From Acanthococcus lagerstroemiae (taxonomy: Eukaryota > Arthropoda > Insecta > Hemiptera > Eriococcidae), in assembly GCA_031841125.1 (NCBI GenBank), contig CM063107.1, positions 62,941,814 through 63,005,813 on the forward strand: a stretch of DNA of 64,000 nt, read 5' to 3'. Below the pieces are notes generated by a model. The model worked only from the letters and a program-made list of their open reading frames with translations, was not told the origin of the DNA and did no database searches. How positions within the stretch are numbered: the stretch's first letter is position 1; every line of letters starts with the position of its first letter. Made by a program: the position numbers and the translations under genes. Below are positions 12,394 through 24,000 of this stretch, piece by piece.

Positions 12394-13317
12394 AATACAA
12401 TTGCTTCTTTCTTTGCCCAATGCTTCATATCTTTTATTTGTTACAAGTTGATATATTATATGAAAACTTATTTGCTCGGGATTTTTCAGGGTAAGCGGCG
12501 CTAACCTCGCTTACTTGGAATGCACGCCATTCCATTTTGTTGATAAAGGTGAGCAGCGTTAACGTACGGAAAATGTCCAGCCGCATTGAAAAATTTAAGC
12601 ATCTGCTGCACGCACTCAAGATGCCACGGCCAGTTACCCATTCTTTCTGCAGCAACAAATTAAATTTTTTCACGAATTATATCGTTTGGAAATAATGAAT
12701 CCACAGTTTAGCAGTGGGGCCTCGAGCTTCAACCTCTAGCACATGAGTCTCAAATCATGCATCAAGTCACTTAAGAGCTCACTCAGACGTACAAATTGTT
12801 CGAAAAAGTAAATAGAAATGAATGTATTCATGCGTTTGCGAGTCTAATTTGCATCGATTACAATAAGTTGCATTAAATGTACACATGGAGGAAACTTCTC
12901 AATCTTTGACATTAATTTATTCAACAAATAAGCACTCAACGGGAAAATATGTAAAAACATTTTTTGTGTATTTTTTTTATTCTCTAGCACATTTATTTTT
13001 CTAAACTCAAATTTTCAGTGTGATATAAGCAAAAAACTGTTTTACGCCCTCATTTTTGCCCCCTAGGGCACGACGCCGTCACCAGATTCGTTGGGACTTT
13101 TAGTATGTTATTCAGGACATTTAATTAGACCTATCGAGTTTCAGCTGTTTATGATTTTTTTCCTTTTTGTACTCCTATTTGGGCTAACTTATGTGGACTA
13201 AAACGAGTACAATCGTTTTTAGACTTGAAATTAGAAATGAATAGTATACCATTTCGTCACATCCTGTAACGTTTTTAAAAAATGCGAAATCAGGTAAGGG
13301 GTTGAAATAATCGTGTA
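12394..13317. other. Unassigned AT-rich DNA
   Basis: No recognisable gene, repeat or RNA. Short open frames on the minus strand near 12,434-12,673 have no identifiable motif. Confidence 0.45.
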
Positions 13318-13325
13318 TACAAGCA

Positions 13326-13610
13326 CAGGCACGTGCCGACAGGGGAGGTGCAACTTAACTCTCTCCCCTGCAGGAATTTTTCACTTAGCAGTTGGGAAAA
13401 TTTACCATTTCAGTCAGGCGGAGTTAGGAAAATCCAACAAGTCAAAAATTCTCTTCTTTCTGGCTTTGATATTTGGGGATTTTGAGTCGAATCAGTTGGA
13501 AAAATCCAACAAATCAAAAGGTTTTGTTTTGCTTTGATACTTGGTAGTTTTGCGTTGAGTCAGTTGGGACTTTCACAATTCCCCAGGAAAAACTCTTCGG
13601 TACGTCCCTG
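13326..13610. mobile_element. hAT-type MITE, family D (CAGGGACGTACC ends)
   Basis: The left end is CAGGCACGTGCCGACAGGGG and the right end reads CAGGGACGTACCGAAGAG on the other strand. Flanking TACAAGCA (13318-13325) and TGCAAACA (13611-13618) match at six of eight bases, a decayed target duplication. The interior is made of repeated TTGGAAAAATCCAACAAGTC-like and TTGAGTCAGTTGG motifs, shared with copies at 36,676, 60,318, 62,575 and 63,468 and with the outer element at 35,434. Confidence 0.7.
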
Positions 13611-13711
13611 TGCAAACATGTAAAAATGAAATACAAACGAATCAATACAGTTCGCCCAAAAAATTCAGTAGTGAGTAATCCTAGCTAATTGCACTTCAAC
13701 TGTATACTATC

Positions 13712-13838
13712 CAGTGGCGTAGCTAGGGGTGAGGATCCTCTTGCGACCTCGTCAAACAACGGTTTTTCAAATTCTAGCACTCTCTCCCCTGGTCAAGACC
13801 AGACTCTCCCTTGAACAGCTAGGCTGGCTATACCCCAG
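13712..13838. mobile_element. Very short hAT-like element, CAGTGGCGTAGC end
   Basis: The start CAGTGGCGTAGCTAGGGG is a classic hAT terminus and the right end reads CTGGGGTATAGCCAGCC on the other strand. The flanks ATACTATC (13704-13711) and ACACAATC (13839-13846) agree at six of eight positions. The interior (TTGCGACCTCGTCAAACAAC, then CTGGTCAAGACC) is shared with remnants at 49,594-49,641 and 49,736-49,882. Confidence 0.6.
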
Positions 13839-13849
13839 ACACAATCGGA

Positions 13850-15040
13850 ACTACGCATATGAAATACGAAAGTGAAACTGGTTTCAAACAAGTGCGGCAC
13901 TGCTGTAATTAAAACATCAATCCGTGTCTTCGTGAACAATATGTGGCCACATTTTTTCCCTTTTTAGCATTATTCGAACTTCCTTATCCTCGGCGCACAT
14001 TCTCGTTCATATCGGCACATAGAAGAAAGGGGGGGGGGGAGTCTAACAGACGAGTTACGAGCCGAACCGGTCCGTGTGTAACGTTTATCGCGCCAGCAGA
14101 AGGTGCAATAATTTCTCCATAAATATTAGGTCATCGGCAAAACGGACAATTTCGTTGGATTGCTAATAACCGAACGGTATGTGTATGTTCGAGACTATTT
14201 ACATCGCCGGTTATTAACCTCTTCGGCATTTCTAAAACCAATATAGATTCGCGTTAAAATACGACATTATTTTTTTTTTCCTATAACATGAACGAGTGCT
14301 TTTTAGAAAGAATGCCGTAAACGCGGATGCGAAGCGATCATCGCGGACGAGAAAAATGCGACTCGTAATATTGCTTCGCAGATTACTGAGAGGGCCCAGA
14401 GCTGAAAGCTTCTTTAAATAATTACATAACGTGACATTTGTCGCATTTACAGTGACGGTGGGAAGAAAATTCACGACCTGCAAATAAAATTTTATGCAGC
14501 CGTTTTAGAAATATTCGAACGCACTAGACAAAAATGACATTACACATAACCTGCTCCATCCCAGAGCATTGCGTAAGCACCCAGAAGTAAAAAATATAAT
14601 AAAAATCATCTGGAACTCACGGACGTGCGATAAACCTGCAGACCGAGCCTGGTACAAGTGAAAACAGATCCCAACTGAGTACATTCAATATTCGTCAATT
14701 AATTTTCACAATACGCGAATGCTGGTACTTGACAGATACGACGTACGAATGTAAATCCACAAAGTACACAAGTTATTTACATACACAAACGGCTGGTCAA
14801 CTTGACAAGCTGGGAAAAAAATGGGATATCAGCAATGTTCATAGTATTTGCGTCATTCGCGTGGTATCTTTATTATACCATCCAGCAGAGGTGCCAAAAG
14901 GGAATCATGAGGGGGGGCAGCTCGAAAATCGAATGACCAATCTTCTTTTTTTTTGCTTTTTCCGGAGTTTTGCACGAAAAGTGTTTAGACCAGACCGCAG
15001 CGAGGGCATTCGAAATCAAAAAGGCGATATAGCCCCGAAA
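13850..15040. other. Unique DNA, CpG-containing, no gene recognised
   Basis: The segment at about 14,040-14,480 is richer in CG dinucleotides than its surroundings (for example CGAACCGGTCCG and TCATCGCGGACGAG) and lacks repeats seen elsewhere in the window. An 83-codon minus-strand frame at 14,232-14,483 has no known motif. It could be unique intergenic or regulatory sequence. Nothing further can be supported. Confidence 0.35.
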
Positions 15041-15045
15041 ATCGA

Positions 15046-15172
15046 GGTCTGGTTGGCCGAGTGGATAGCGCGTTGGTTTCGGAATCTGGAGGTCCCGGGT
15101 TCAAGCCTACCTAGCAACTCGCCAGATTTCGACCTAGGCCGGTGTTTCAGCCACAAGGGGACAGGCTAAGAC
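15046..15172 (+). mobile_element. tRNA-derived SINE, copy 1, 5' part
   Basis: The head resembles a tRNA gene with an internal RNA polymerase III promoter: an A box TGGCCGAGTGG at 15054-15064 and a B box GGTTCAAGCC at 15098-15107, with the usual spacing. The acceptor stem does not close and the homology continues past the tRNA-like part (ATTTCGACCT), so this is a SINE head rather than a tRNA gene. The unit is cut at 15172 by a hAT insertion and resumes at 17709 with AGCCCTAACAGCC. A second copy at 49,372-49,593 on the minus strand is uninterrupted and confirms the junction. Confidence 0.8.
15054..15107 (+). promoter_or_regulatory. Internal Pol III promoter (A and B boxes) of the SINE
   Basis: The A box TGGCCGAGTGG is at 15054-15064 and the B box GGTTCAAGCC at 15098-15107. 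Both are close to consensus, with 33 bases between them. In copy 2 the B box is kept (reverse complement at about 49,537-49,547) while the A box has decayed to GAACGAGTGG. Confidence 0.65.
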
Positions 15173-15693
15173 CAGGGGCGAAACTATAGGGGGGTGGGGG
15201 GTTGAAACACCAATCCCCAATAATTTGGTAGTCGGCAAATTCTGCAACGGTTCATTTGAACTTTTCACTTTTTATGAATGTTGGGTTTATTTATTTTCTT
15301 TTTCAATTTAAAAATATTTCGATTAAAAAATTGGCAAATTTTAATTTTTAAAAGATTTTGTCGGCGAATTTTTAGTTTTCAAAAAATATTTGTCGGTAAA
15401 TTTTTCTTCTTCACCTTCCCAAACTGAAAGTCAAATTTCGTTTTTGAAAATGGAGTACTCGAGACTCCTGTCAGAGACTCGTCAGTCAAAAGCAGAAGGT
15501 TTCAAGCTCAGTATCGAACGTTATCTGAAAGGTTAAAACAAAGCTGAGATGTGGAAGACATTTCGAAAATTTGAAAGTCGGTAGCAAACGTTGAATTTCG
15601 AATTTCAATGACTAATTCTATTCTTACTAGATTCTCTGTTTGACCTACAGCCTAAAATTTAAGAAAGTTGAGGTTTTTATTAAAATCTAAAAG

Positions 15694-16710
15694 CAGGCCC
15701 GTAGCCAGCCATCTGCGGTAGGTGGTACTGACTGTTTACCAGGGGAGGGGGGCTTGAGGATGCACATAGTATTAATGTGAAGAATTCTACGAGGCAGTGG
15801 TATAGCCAGGAGGCAAGGGGGCGAATGCCTCACCCAAGGCACCTGAAATAGAATATAAAATATACAGAAATGACCAATTTTTCGCTTTAAAACATGTTTT
15901 TTCGAAAAATTTTCGCTCGAGTGGTAATTTTACCTTCATTTTCATACAATAGTCCTGTAATATTGGCAATTTTTAAAAGATACTTCAATTTTCGACTTTG
16001 TTTTCCTTGAAAATCTTACTTTGCCCCCATCCCCGGAAAATCCTGACTACGCCAGGGATTGAATTTGGTCTCAAAATTCATAATCAAACCTGGTGATTCA
16101 ACTGACCGTCAACCCATTGAAAAAAAATTGAATAGATCGTGTGAAAAAAATTAACATTTTTAAACGATTATATTTTCGAACTTTTGGAAGTAAAAAAACT
16201 CTATTTCTGTGGACTTATCAAGTTATCAGTTCTCAAACAGCTATTCAGGCATTTAGCCATCGATATTCAATGTGAACTGGAGTGCGAGCCTCCTACTGTG
16301 TTTGCGAATATTGTAATGTGACACAAGAAAAAGGCCTGTGTGTCTGAAACTGCTGGATGGACACTCGGACCCTTTTTTTGTGACACGTCACATATAAAGA
16401 ACGACAAACACACGATTCTTCTATCTTTCAAAGCAAAATCAGTGTTCACGAGTTTATAAACATTAAAATGTAGCAGAACGAAAAGATTTGAATAAAACTA
16501 GCGAGAAAAATAGAAGGAATTCGTTATTTTTATTAACGAAATTTTGCGCGGGGGGGGGGGGGACTGCTCAGTACTTCCTAGCACCACTCAGGCTAGGGGC
16601 CTGGCGTAATGATGATCTTTTTAAATGGTGGTATTTCTGCATAGGGGGGCTCAAGATACCTTTAGAGGGGGCTCAGCCCTAGCTTGCTCCCCCCCATGGC
16701 TACGGGGCTG
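15694..16710. mobile_element. hAT element, family B, nested in family A
   Basis: It begins CAGGCCCGTAGCCAGCC and its right end reads CAGCCCCGTAGCCATGG on the other strand. TCTAAAAG is present at 15686-15693 and at 16711-16718, a perfect 8-bp duplication. In the family-A copy at 5251 the same site appears once, as TCTGAAAG near 5681, which confirms the insertion. G/C runs lie just inside both ends. No transposase is encoded. Confidence 0.9.
15794..16056. mobile_element. Probable hAT-like element inside family B
   Basis: CAGTGGTATAGCCAGGA on the left and CCTGGCGTAGTCAGGAT (reverse complement of the right) form inverted hAT-type ends about 260 bp apart. The flanking octamers do not match, so the insertion is supported by ends only. 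Confidence 0.5.
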
Positions 16711-17700
16711 TCTAAAAGTTGAAAGTAAAATACTTATTTTCCAATGTCACAAGCTGAATCCGATAGCAAATAATGTTCTATTACATGTTTAATTTACGTG
16801 CTTTGGTCCTGGTGAATATAGGGGGGAAATTTAGTCTGGAATAAAAGTCAAAACTCCATGTGTTTTTCCCATAAAAACGAAAGGGAGCTTGTGGCACGGA
16901 TTCCCCAAAATCCGATCCACCTGAAACTTTGTAGGTTTTTTCTGTTATTGATTTCATTGGAACCAATTTAGGAGAAGAATCAGAGGAAATTCAGAAAAAA
17001 AAAAGATTACCAAAAGTAAATAACAACCACCTTAATGTGTAAAGGAAGTTGTGTGTTTCTCTCAAATATTCCTAATCCTTCTAGCTTACCCTCCCAGACT
17101 AAAGTATGCTCATGTGCGCAAATGTGAGTGCTTGGGTGATAGGTTCCAATCTGCATTTGCAGGGACAAAACTACTGGGGGGGGGGGAATTCGGAAGATCC
17201 TTGAAGTGTCAGAGAAGTCTGAAAGACTCCAAAAAGTTCTACACAAGTTGGAGGAGGAGGTCTTGATGGGTCAAAAGTGTCTTATTATCATAGTATTAAA
17301 TGAATCCAAGAAACATCTCGGATGGTGTATGTTTGCACAAGAGCCGAGGAAGGAGAATGTCTCAAGCGGCTCACTATAAGAAAGGTGCTTCAAAAATAAG
17401 GTAAAAAGAGGAACGAAGGAAGCAAAATAAAGAATAGAAAAACGGCAGACTTTTTTTAGGGTACAAGGACTTTTTCAAAAATTAGTCCCTGGGCCCATAT
17501 TTTGCTTCAGTTTTATTATTATTATTTTTCAATTAAGAAATATTTTGAGTGAAAAATCGGAAATTTTTAAAATGTTTTGTCGACGAATTTTTAGTTTTCA
17601 AAAAATATTTGTCGGCAAATTTGTAGTTTTCAAAAAATATTTGTCGGCAAATTTTCCTTCTCCACCCCCCCCCCAAGCTGAAAGTCAAGTTTCGCCTCTG

Positions 17701-17805
17701 GCTAAGACAGCCCTAACAGCCTCCCCGACGTCTCTGAGGTAATGCTCGAAAGAGTGGATTCCAGGGCTCAGGTTGAGGGCAAATTAGAAAAGCAGCGCCG
17801 GAAAA
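17701..17805 (+). mobile_element. tRNA-derived SINE, copy 1, 3' part
   Basis: AGCCCTAACAGCCTCCCCGA and GGTAATGCTCGAAAGAG with GGATTCCAGGGCT continue the SINE after the hAT insertion and match the minus-strand copy at 49,372-49,593 closely. The tail becomes A-rich near 17,790-17,825. Confidence 0.8.
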
Positions 17806-17829
17806 TTAGATCAGAAAAGAGTTCAAATC

Positions 17830-18500
17830 GGAAACAGGGTGTCCAGCAAAATCAAATTTTGAAAATAAATGACCTGTTTAAGGTTTTGGGTGTGATTGTT
17901 GGAGAGCAGGGAGTCTCGTGTTCAGTTTGGGATATGTATGTTTCGCTGGGATTGGAATTTTTGGGCATTGGGTAGTTATGTGGTTAATGGAGATAGGAGT
18001 ATCACACGTATCGCAGGTGTAGTTTGCTCAGGATATAGCTATGAGTGAGAGCGGAGTGTCCAGTTCTTAGTCTGAAAAGTATTACTTCGTCTTTTCTGAA
18101 CTTTTGATAGGATGTTTTCCAGGAGTGAGCTGTGGTTTTTATGGATTTTAGTTTGTTAGTTGGTGGGACTTGATCCCAGTGTTGTTAGAAGGATTTGTGC
18201 ACGAATGATTTACTAGTTTTTTTGACATCATATCAGGATTGGAGAATGTTCAAGGAAAGTTTAGCGGTTTCATCGACTATGTCGTTTTCAGGAATGTTAG
18301 AGTGGGAGAGGAGCCAACATAGAGTGAATTTTTTGTTTGAGGACGATAGCATTTCTACCATCTTTTCGAAGATGGGATGTTGTTTCCTTTGTGGAAATTC
18401 TGTATGGATTATGGATAGGAAGGCTGATAGGTAACGAGTCTATGAGAATTAACAAGTTGTTTAGTGTGAGGTTCAGGCAATACAGTAAATCATTCCAACT
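17830..18500 (-). pseudogene. LINE remnant with RNase H domain and C-terminal tail
   Basis: The minus-strand translation gives an RNase H-like block, WLLSHSNIPENDIVDETAKL, matching the usual W-x-P-S-H-x-x-I-x-G-N-E-x-A-D-x-x-A-K pattern of RNase H-bearing LINEs. It is followed by FRKDEVILFRLRTGHSALTH, the standard region just before the terminal zinc-finger motif. Key positions have changed (S-H-S-N and N-D-I-V-D) and frame breaks are present. RT and endonuclease are absent. The 3' end of the remnant abuts the SINE tail. Confidence 0.8.
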
Positions 18501-18714
18501 ACTGGAAAAGGAAGATGTCGACAATCTCTGCGCCCCCAAGGGAATGAAACAAGCAAAGTGATGGATACCAACGGAGAAATAAGGTCAAATTTAAGCAACC
18601 GAGGAAGAACCAAGAGATCAATGGACGAAACCAGCCCAAACAGTACGGCGGCAGAAGCCGCAAGAATTACCAAAAACGCTAAAAAGGATTCGGTTTCCAA
18701 CACGATCAGCTGAC

Positions 18715-19060
18715 GGATTTGTAAAATTTATGAAATATGTTGGTTTGTAAAAATTATAAACAGAGTTGGTCAAACAGCGTCAGTTTTTAAAACTTACAAC
18801 TCGATACCTAGGTTTTTAGAAATGATAAACCAGATTAGTTTGTAAAAATTACCAAACGAGTCAATTTATAAAAATTATAAACCCGGGGAGGGGGGGTTGG
18901 TCGGCAAAATTTAAAAGTCGAATTGGTTTTTAAAAATTGTAAACGCGGATTGGTTTGTAAAAATTACAGACCAATTTATTTTATTTTTATTTTTTTCTTT
19001 GGCACAAATTACAATATGAGTTGATTTTGTAAAAATTACAAACAGCGTTGATTTTCTAGT
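18715..19060. repeat. Degenerate tandem repeat, TTGGTTTGTAAAAATTATAAAC
   Basis: Seven or more imperfect units of about 30-45 bases share TTTGTAAAAATTA followed by CAAAC or TAAAC. They begin at about 18718 and are interrupted by a G-rich stretch at 18,885. No coding sequence. Confidence 0.6.
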
Positions 19061-19119
19061 TAATTTAAATTTATCTACTACAAGTTTCATTCTACGATTC
19101 TCTGGACAATATACATGAG

Positions 19120-19502
19120 CAGGGTGTCTACAAAAATTGAAAAGTAAAAATAAAGTAGTTTTTCAGGACCCTTTGCAGGACTGTAGTCAGAATATTTACC
19201 ATCTTTTCCCGGAGTGTGCAAATCTTTTTTTTTTTGTTTCCAATTGTTTTATCCTTTTTACTCCTCCCTCCTTTCTGCTCTCCCACTTCCCCCTCCTCGT
19301 GAATATAGATCCTGCGCTATACTTTTTAATGACCAATCATACATACGAATCGCAAAAAATTTATTTTAGAGTATTTCTAAAAAAAATGAAGGACTTTTCA
19401 ATTTTTTCCCCTTTTTAAATTTCAGAACTTTTCGGGGCTTTCAGGAGCTACTTTCAAAATTCAAGACTCTTCAAGGACTTTTCAGCACCCGCAGACACCC
19501 TG
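19120..19502. mobile_element. hAT-like MITE, CAGGGTGTCT ends
   Basis: The left end CAGGGTGTCTACAAAAATTG and the right end, read as CAGGGTGTCTGCGGGTGCTG, are inverted copies 383 bp apart. The interior repeats CAAGGACTTTTCA-like motifs. The flanking octamers TACATGAG and GATGTATC do not match, so the target duplication is not confirmed. Confidence 0.6.
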
Positions 19503-22242
19503 GATGTATCTCGATTTTCTCCCAACGATTTTATAATCCCACTTCGATATTCGTGAAGATAACTCGTAAAAATTGTAGAATAATTATTACTTTTATCGTG
19601 AAATTTGAATTTTGGGAGCTCAGTTTGGGCTCAGATCAAAAATTTAATGCAATATTCGAAATCAGCAGAACGAAAAACTATTCCAATAGCGTCTTAATTT
19701 TTCTGGCCGAGTCGATTTTGCTCATTGCAATAAATTTCTCTTTTTACCTCGTCCATATCTGGTGGAGAAATAGCGTAAATTCATATTTTCTGAAAGTATC
19801 AGTATTTTATTTGATGCAACTTTTCGGTGATATGCCTTGATACTTCGTTTGATTTGTCAAGTCAACTTCATTCATTCGATAAAAATTTTGTTTTGATAGC
19901 CAAATAGGAGCTGGATCGAAAATTTGATGGAACATTCGCAGTCAGAGACCCAAAAAACCTCTATTTCGATAGTTTGAGAAATTTTTTCTCTCTGTCCTGC
20001 CTAACCCTTTACACTCTACCCTACGATTTGCCTCATCTAACTACCGAAAACAACTATTTTCTTCTATAGGGATCCAGACCCCCAGAACCTTCCTTATCTA
20101 CGTCCTTGCGATAGTTTGTCCAATATGTTTTCATACAGTAAAAGTTTCCACGTTGATGGACCTTTTCCTAGCTCTCTATTGGTAGGGAAAGAATGATACT
20201 TTAAGAAACCAGACTTTAACTCTTCAAAATTTAAGATCTTTCTTGATCCTACGTTGATGTGACATTACGTTGAGACAATAAAATGATCCACCAATGAAAT
20301 GAAATGCTTGAAGTTTTTTCAGAAAATAAGCCATTGTTTTCTCCGGTTTGAAAGAAAATGGGCATCTAGCGAATTTTCCCTGTCTCATAGCAGCTTCGAG
20401 CAAACGAGCTTTTATCTTACAACTATTTCCTTTGTTGAAACTGGAGGAGAGCAAAATGATACTACTGTCTCATCTACCACCAGTTCCGGCCCCACTGTCA
20501 TCCTGTGTCCATGGGTATACACTTCGATAGAAAGTCTTTTGAATTATTTCAGAGGTGTCCGCAAACACACGAGGCCAATGCTCGATTGATGCTGACGAAG
20601 CTAAATTAAAACGCGCACATTTACTTCGATCGTTATCTTCGTTATTTCAAGGAGCTATAAATTAGCTGATGCATCTCACTGCTTCCTGCATTAACAGGAT
20701 TACGAAGTTCTTTTGTCTGTTCCTCGGTTGATGCGCGCATCCTGAGGGCGAATTTCAATGAAAAATACCTACCACGACCAAAGAACCTAATCTTAATTTC
20801 GATTACAAAATCGCCAAGGTCGCACTCTCACCGAAAATCTTGATAAAGTGGGAAAAAGGAAGCGCTTATACAATATTCATCCGCCTTTATCTCGAATGAG
20901 GAAATAAGTCGGGAAATCTGACGTCGTCACTTAATAGTCTCTGTCATCAAGTTTCGCGATGGTTCACTGACCCGTTAAGATACAAACAGCTGAAAGTATA
21001 CCGATTCGGTACACTAAGAACAGTCAAACTAGCTGGCTAAAATGACAAAAAACTAAGAAAATTGACTGAAAGCTGAAGGTCAGCTTAGTTGTTCAGCTGG
21101 GCACACTTTTTACTTTTCGTCAGAGAGGAGGGAGAGAGAGAGAAAACCGTCCGAATCTCTCCATGTAAACAAATTTGTAGACAGACGAACAGTTAAAATA
21201 TTTTGCTTTTTTCGGATCTTGCCAATTGAACAGCCAATTTCCCACATAACAACATTATGGAAACGGGCTGCCTCAATCCACCCCCCCCCCACCTGGTGCA
21301 ATTCTAAACACACTAATTAATATGCTCTGAGAATCAGAGCCAGCATGAGAGGACGGATCATCATACATTCAAGAAATTATATCGAAAAGTTGAGAAACTG
21401 GAGAAAGCTTGGAGAGCTTTTTTCAGTCACTCAAGTGAAATTTGTAAGATTTTAACCGAGATTTTTGATCTCCCCCCTCCCCCCACAATTTAGAATGCAG
21501 ATCTAGTTGGAGAAAAATAAGGAGCAATGCCCAACTTGTACTATTTTGAGGCACTAAGTGCGAAAATGTAGTTTATTTTTCCATTGGGCTGACTCTCAGG
21601 CCCATCTGAGGACCTTAAGAGGCTCCGAACTGAGGAAACACCGAATATATAGTTTTACTGTGTTTATAGGAATGTATTTAGAAACCCTGAGTTCGAAAAT
21701 GTGAATTTTTAGATTGAATCGACCTAAAGACGGATCCTCCAGAGTCGCAAGATTGAGAAAACCTAAGCCCGTCACACACTGTAGCATTAATTTTGAAGCT
21801 GCAAGTAGAGATGTCGAAACGAGACATCAATTGAAGTAAACAACCCAAAAATAAATAATTTTAACTATTTTTGAGTTGATTCGAAACTTCTCTTTTTACC
21901 GATTCAAAATCGCTTTTAATAACTGAATTGATGAGAACCAAAAAAGGGGAAAAATCCAGTTTTTGCATTTTTCAGGAGACACAAAAAACTGATTTATTCG
22001 AAAGTCCAAAAATTGTGGGAAACGTGTTTTAGGGTATTAAAAGAGGATCACAAGACACGCCTTTTAAGGCAATTACGAAATAAAAATTCAGGAGCGCCGG
22101 AGATATGTCTCCTGGAAGAAAGTGAACTTCGCCCCCTTTGGTTCCCAATCTGAATTTGTTTTTTTTTTTTTCCGCTGGGAATCGAATTAGTTCCTACACT
22201 TGAGCAGCACTTCAGCGTTGTTCCCGCTTGAATTGACCAAAG
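19503..22242. other. Unique DNA without recognisable genes
   Basis: A 96-codon plus-strand frame at 20,299-20,589 and several shorter ones have no motif I recognise. A CpG-containing stretch near 20,590-20,960 is not repeated in the window. Poly-C tracts near 21,285 and 21,475 are the only other structure seen. Confidence 0.4.
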
Positions 22243-22250
22243 TCCCTAAG

Positions 22251-22574
22251 CAGGGGCAAAGCCAGGGTGTTGGGGGTCTGACCCCCTTGGCATCAGCCGA
22301 AAATGTAAAAAAATTATAATGTATTCTGGTAATAGTAAGTATTACACCTGTAAAGTTGTAAAAGTAAAACATTTTGTTTTTTTTATGAACGTGCAACACT
22401 GCAACCGTGTCCATACAATTTCTTTGAAAAAATATAAAATTATTACTTTTAATTTTTTCCGCGAATCGTACTTCATACTCCCCCCCCCCTCCTCAATATC
22501 ATGCTATTAGTGAATAATTTTTTTGTTGGACTGACCCCCTCCCCGTCTTCATACCAAGTCTGGCTACACCACTG
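22251..22574. mobile_element. hAT MITE, 324 bp
   Basis: The left terminus is CAGGGGCAAAGCCAGGGTG and the right terminus reads CAGTGGTGTAGCCAGACTTG on the other strand. The flanks TCCCTAAG (22243-22250) and TCCCTGAG (22575-22582) form an 8-bp duplication with one mismatch. G and C runs lie just inside each end. No coding sequence. Confidence 0.8.
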
Positions 22575-22859
22575 TCCCTGAGCGCTGTAAAATGTTTAGG
22601 AAATCGCTTTCCAAGATAGCGAAAGTTTAAAATCACGCTTTTCACAACTCGGTATGTTTCCTAGCTCATATCAGTAAAGAATACGGGCACAGATGAACTT
22701 CAGCGGAATTGCATTGGATTTGACCCCTTTCGGTTCTCAACAAGTGCGACGTTGCCAAAAAGCATTGTCTCAGAATTTGCTTGCCACCGAATTAGCTTAG
22801 TAAACATTTTTTACTTGACCTAGCAGTCTTCATTTTATTCCGACATCGGGGGCCGCATC

Positions 22860-24000
22860 AAAACCGAAGCCGCTCTAAGCTGGCTCCGACTTCAGAGCAA
22901 ATTTGAACTGAGCTTCGACTTTGACTTCAGCTTTGGTTCCGAATAAAATTCCTGAAATTGGCTCCGATTCCGGCTCCAGCTCTAGTAAAACGACAGAAAG
23001 GGTAGGGTCGGGGAAGTCAATGAGGGAGAGAATTGGGACAGGAAGGTTGACGAGCTGGAGACAAATTCTGAGACTGAACCGGTTCTACCTCCAGCAAATC
23101 ATTTTTTCTGGGACGCAGCTAAGGCTCCAATAAATAATTCTTTCCGGGTCTCGATTCCGATTCCAGCAAGTAATTGTTCTTGTGTTCTGAATGTTAATAA
23201 GGGAGAGGAGGAGAAGGGGTTGAAGCGCCGGAGCCAAAGTCGGAGTTTGAAATTGACACTGGCTCCGGCTTCAGAAGATTCTAAAGTTAACTCGGATTCC
23301 AGAAAATAATTTTATCGGACTCTGGCTGTAGCAAATAACTGTTTCCGAGTTTGGACTCTAATAAATAATCCAGGGATGGCGGGTAAAACACATTTTACAG
23401 GTAAAATGAATGCAAAATGAGTAAAAAAAAACAAAAAAAAACGAACAACTAAAAATTTAAAACCTGCATACAACTGAAACTACATTCAAAAATGGTCGTC
23501 TCCTATATCATTCAATTCTATAATTCCTACTGCTTAACTTCACTATAGGTAACTCATAAGGAAGTAGAATGTTTTATACATGATTTCAAACTTATACTTC
23601 CTGGCTTTTCAAAACTGCTTCCAGCTTGATCATTCCATTGTACTTGAACCCTTGACCACCCCCCCCCAACTTACCAATAGTCACATTCTTAATAGTCCAC
23701 CGAGTTAATATTGGTTATTTTCACTATTTCGAACTTAAACAAGCAGGTATTTAGATTTATCGATCTAATTTTACATAAAAAGCTTGATATTTGAAACAAT
23801 GATAAGTGAATAAACTTTTCCTTCATCAATCATCAGTCATGTTGATTATTCGCCATTTTACATTTTACATTTCATTTTACATTTTACTTGCATTCTACGT
23901 TAAATGTAAACAAAATCATTTTACACATAAAATGCCAACTCTGAAATACTCATTTCCAGACTCTAGCTCCGGCTACCCTGTAATATGGTCAGCTCCGCGT
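22860..24000. repeat. Degenerate tandem repeat of GGCTCCGATTCCGGCTCCAG type
   Basis: Imperfect units alternating TCCGATTCCGGCTCCAGC-like and AAATAATT-like segments occupy about 22,860-23,370 and resume after the hAT insertion at 23,944 (CCAGACTCTAGCTCCGGCTA). Short plus-strand open frames here are Ser/Gly/Arg-rich by composition and are not gene-like. Confidence 0.6.
23371..23943. mobile_element. hAT element, 573 bp, inserted in the tandem repeat
   Basis: The left end CAGGGATGGCGGGTAAAACA and the right end, read as CAGAGTTGGCATTTTATGTG, are inverted termini. AAATAATC at 23363-23370 and AAATACTC at 23944-23951 are an 8-bp duplication with one mismatch. The subterminal regions are built from repeated CATTTTAC/GTAAAATG motifs, which are likely transposase-binding arrays by analogy with other hAT elements. 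Confidence 0.8.

Larger units (their letters stand above)
15173..17700. mobile_element. hAT element, family A, 2.5 kb, non-autonomous
   Basis: The left terminus CAGGGGCGAAACTATAGG and the right terminus, read on the other strand as CAGAGGCGAAACTTGAC, are inverted repeats. GCTAAGAC at 15165-15172 and again at 17701-17708 is a perfect 8-bp target duplication, and the intact SINE copy near 49,460 carries GCTAAGAC once. The 3' end (about 17,500-17,700) repeats, in direct orientation, the subterminal part near 15,290-15,440: TTTTTAGTTTTCAAAAAATA, TTTGTCGGCAAAT, CTGAAAGTCAA. There is no transposase frame. The element contains family B at 15694-16710. Confidence 0.9.

Noticed and set aside
15046..15120. 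Possible functional tRNA gene
   Set aside because: A and B boxes are good, but the acceptor stem does not pair, and the same non-tRNA continuation is present in a second copy, so it is a SINE head.
17160..17487. A further hAT inside family A (CAGGGACAAAACTACTGGG to AGTCCCTG)
   Set aside because: The ends look right, but the flanking octamers TGCATTTG and GGCCCATA do not match, and the region may simply repeat the family-A terminus.
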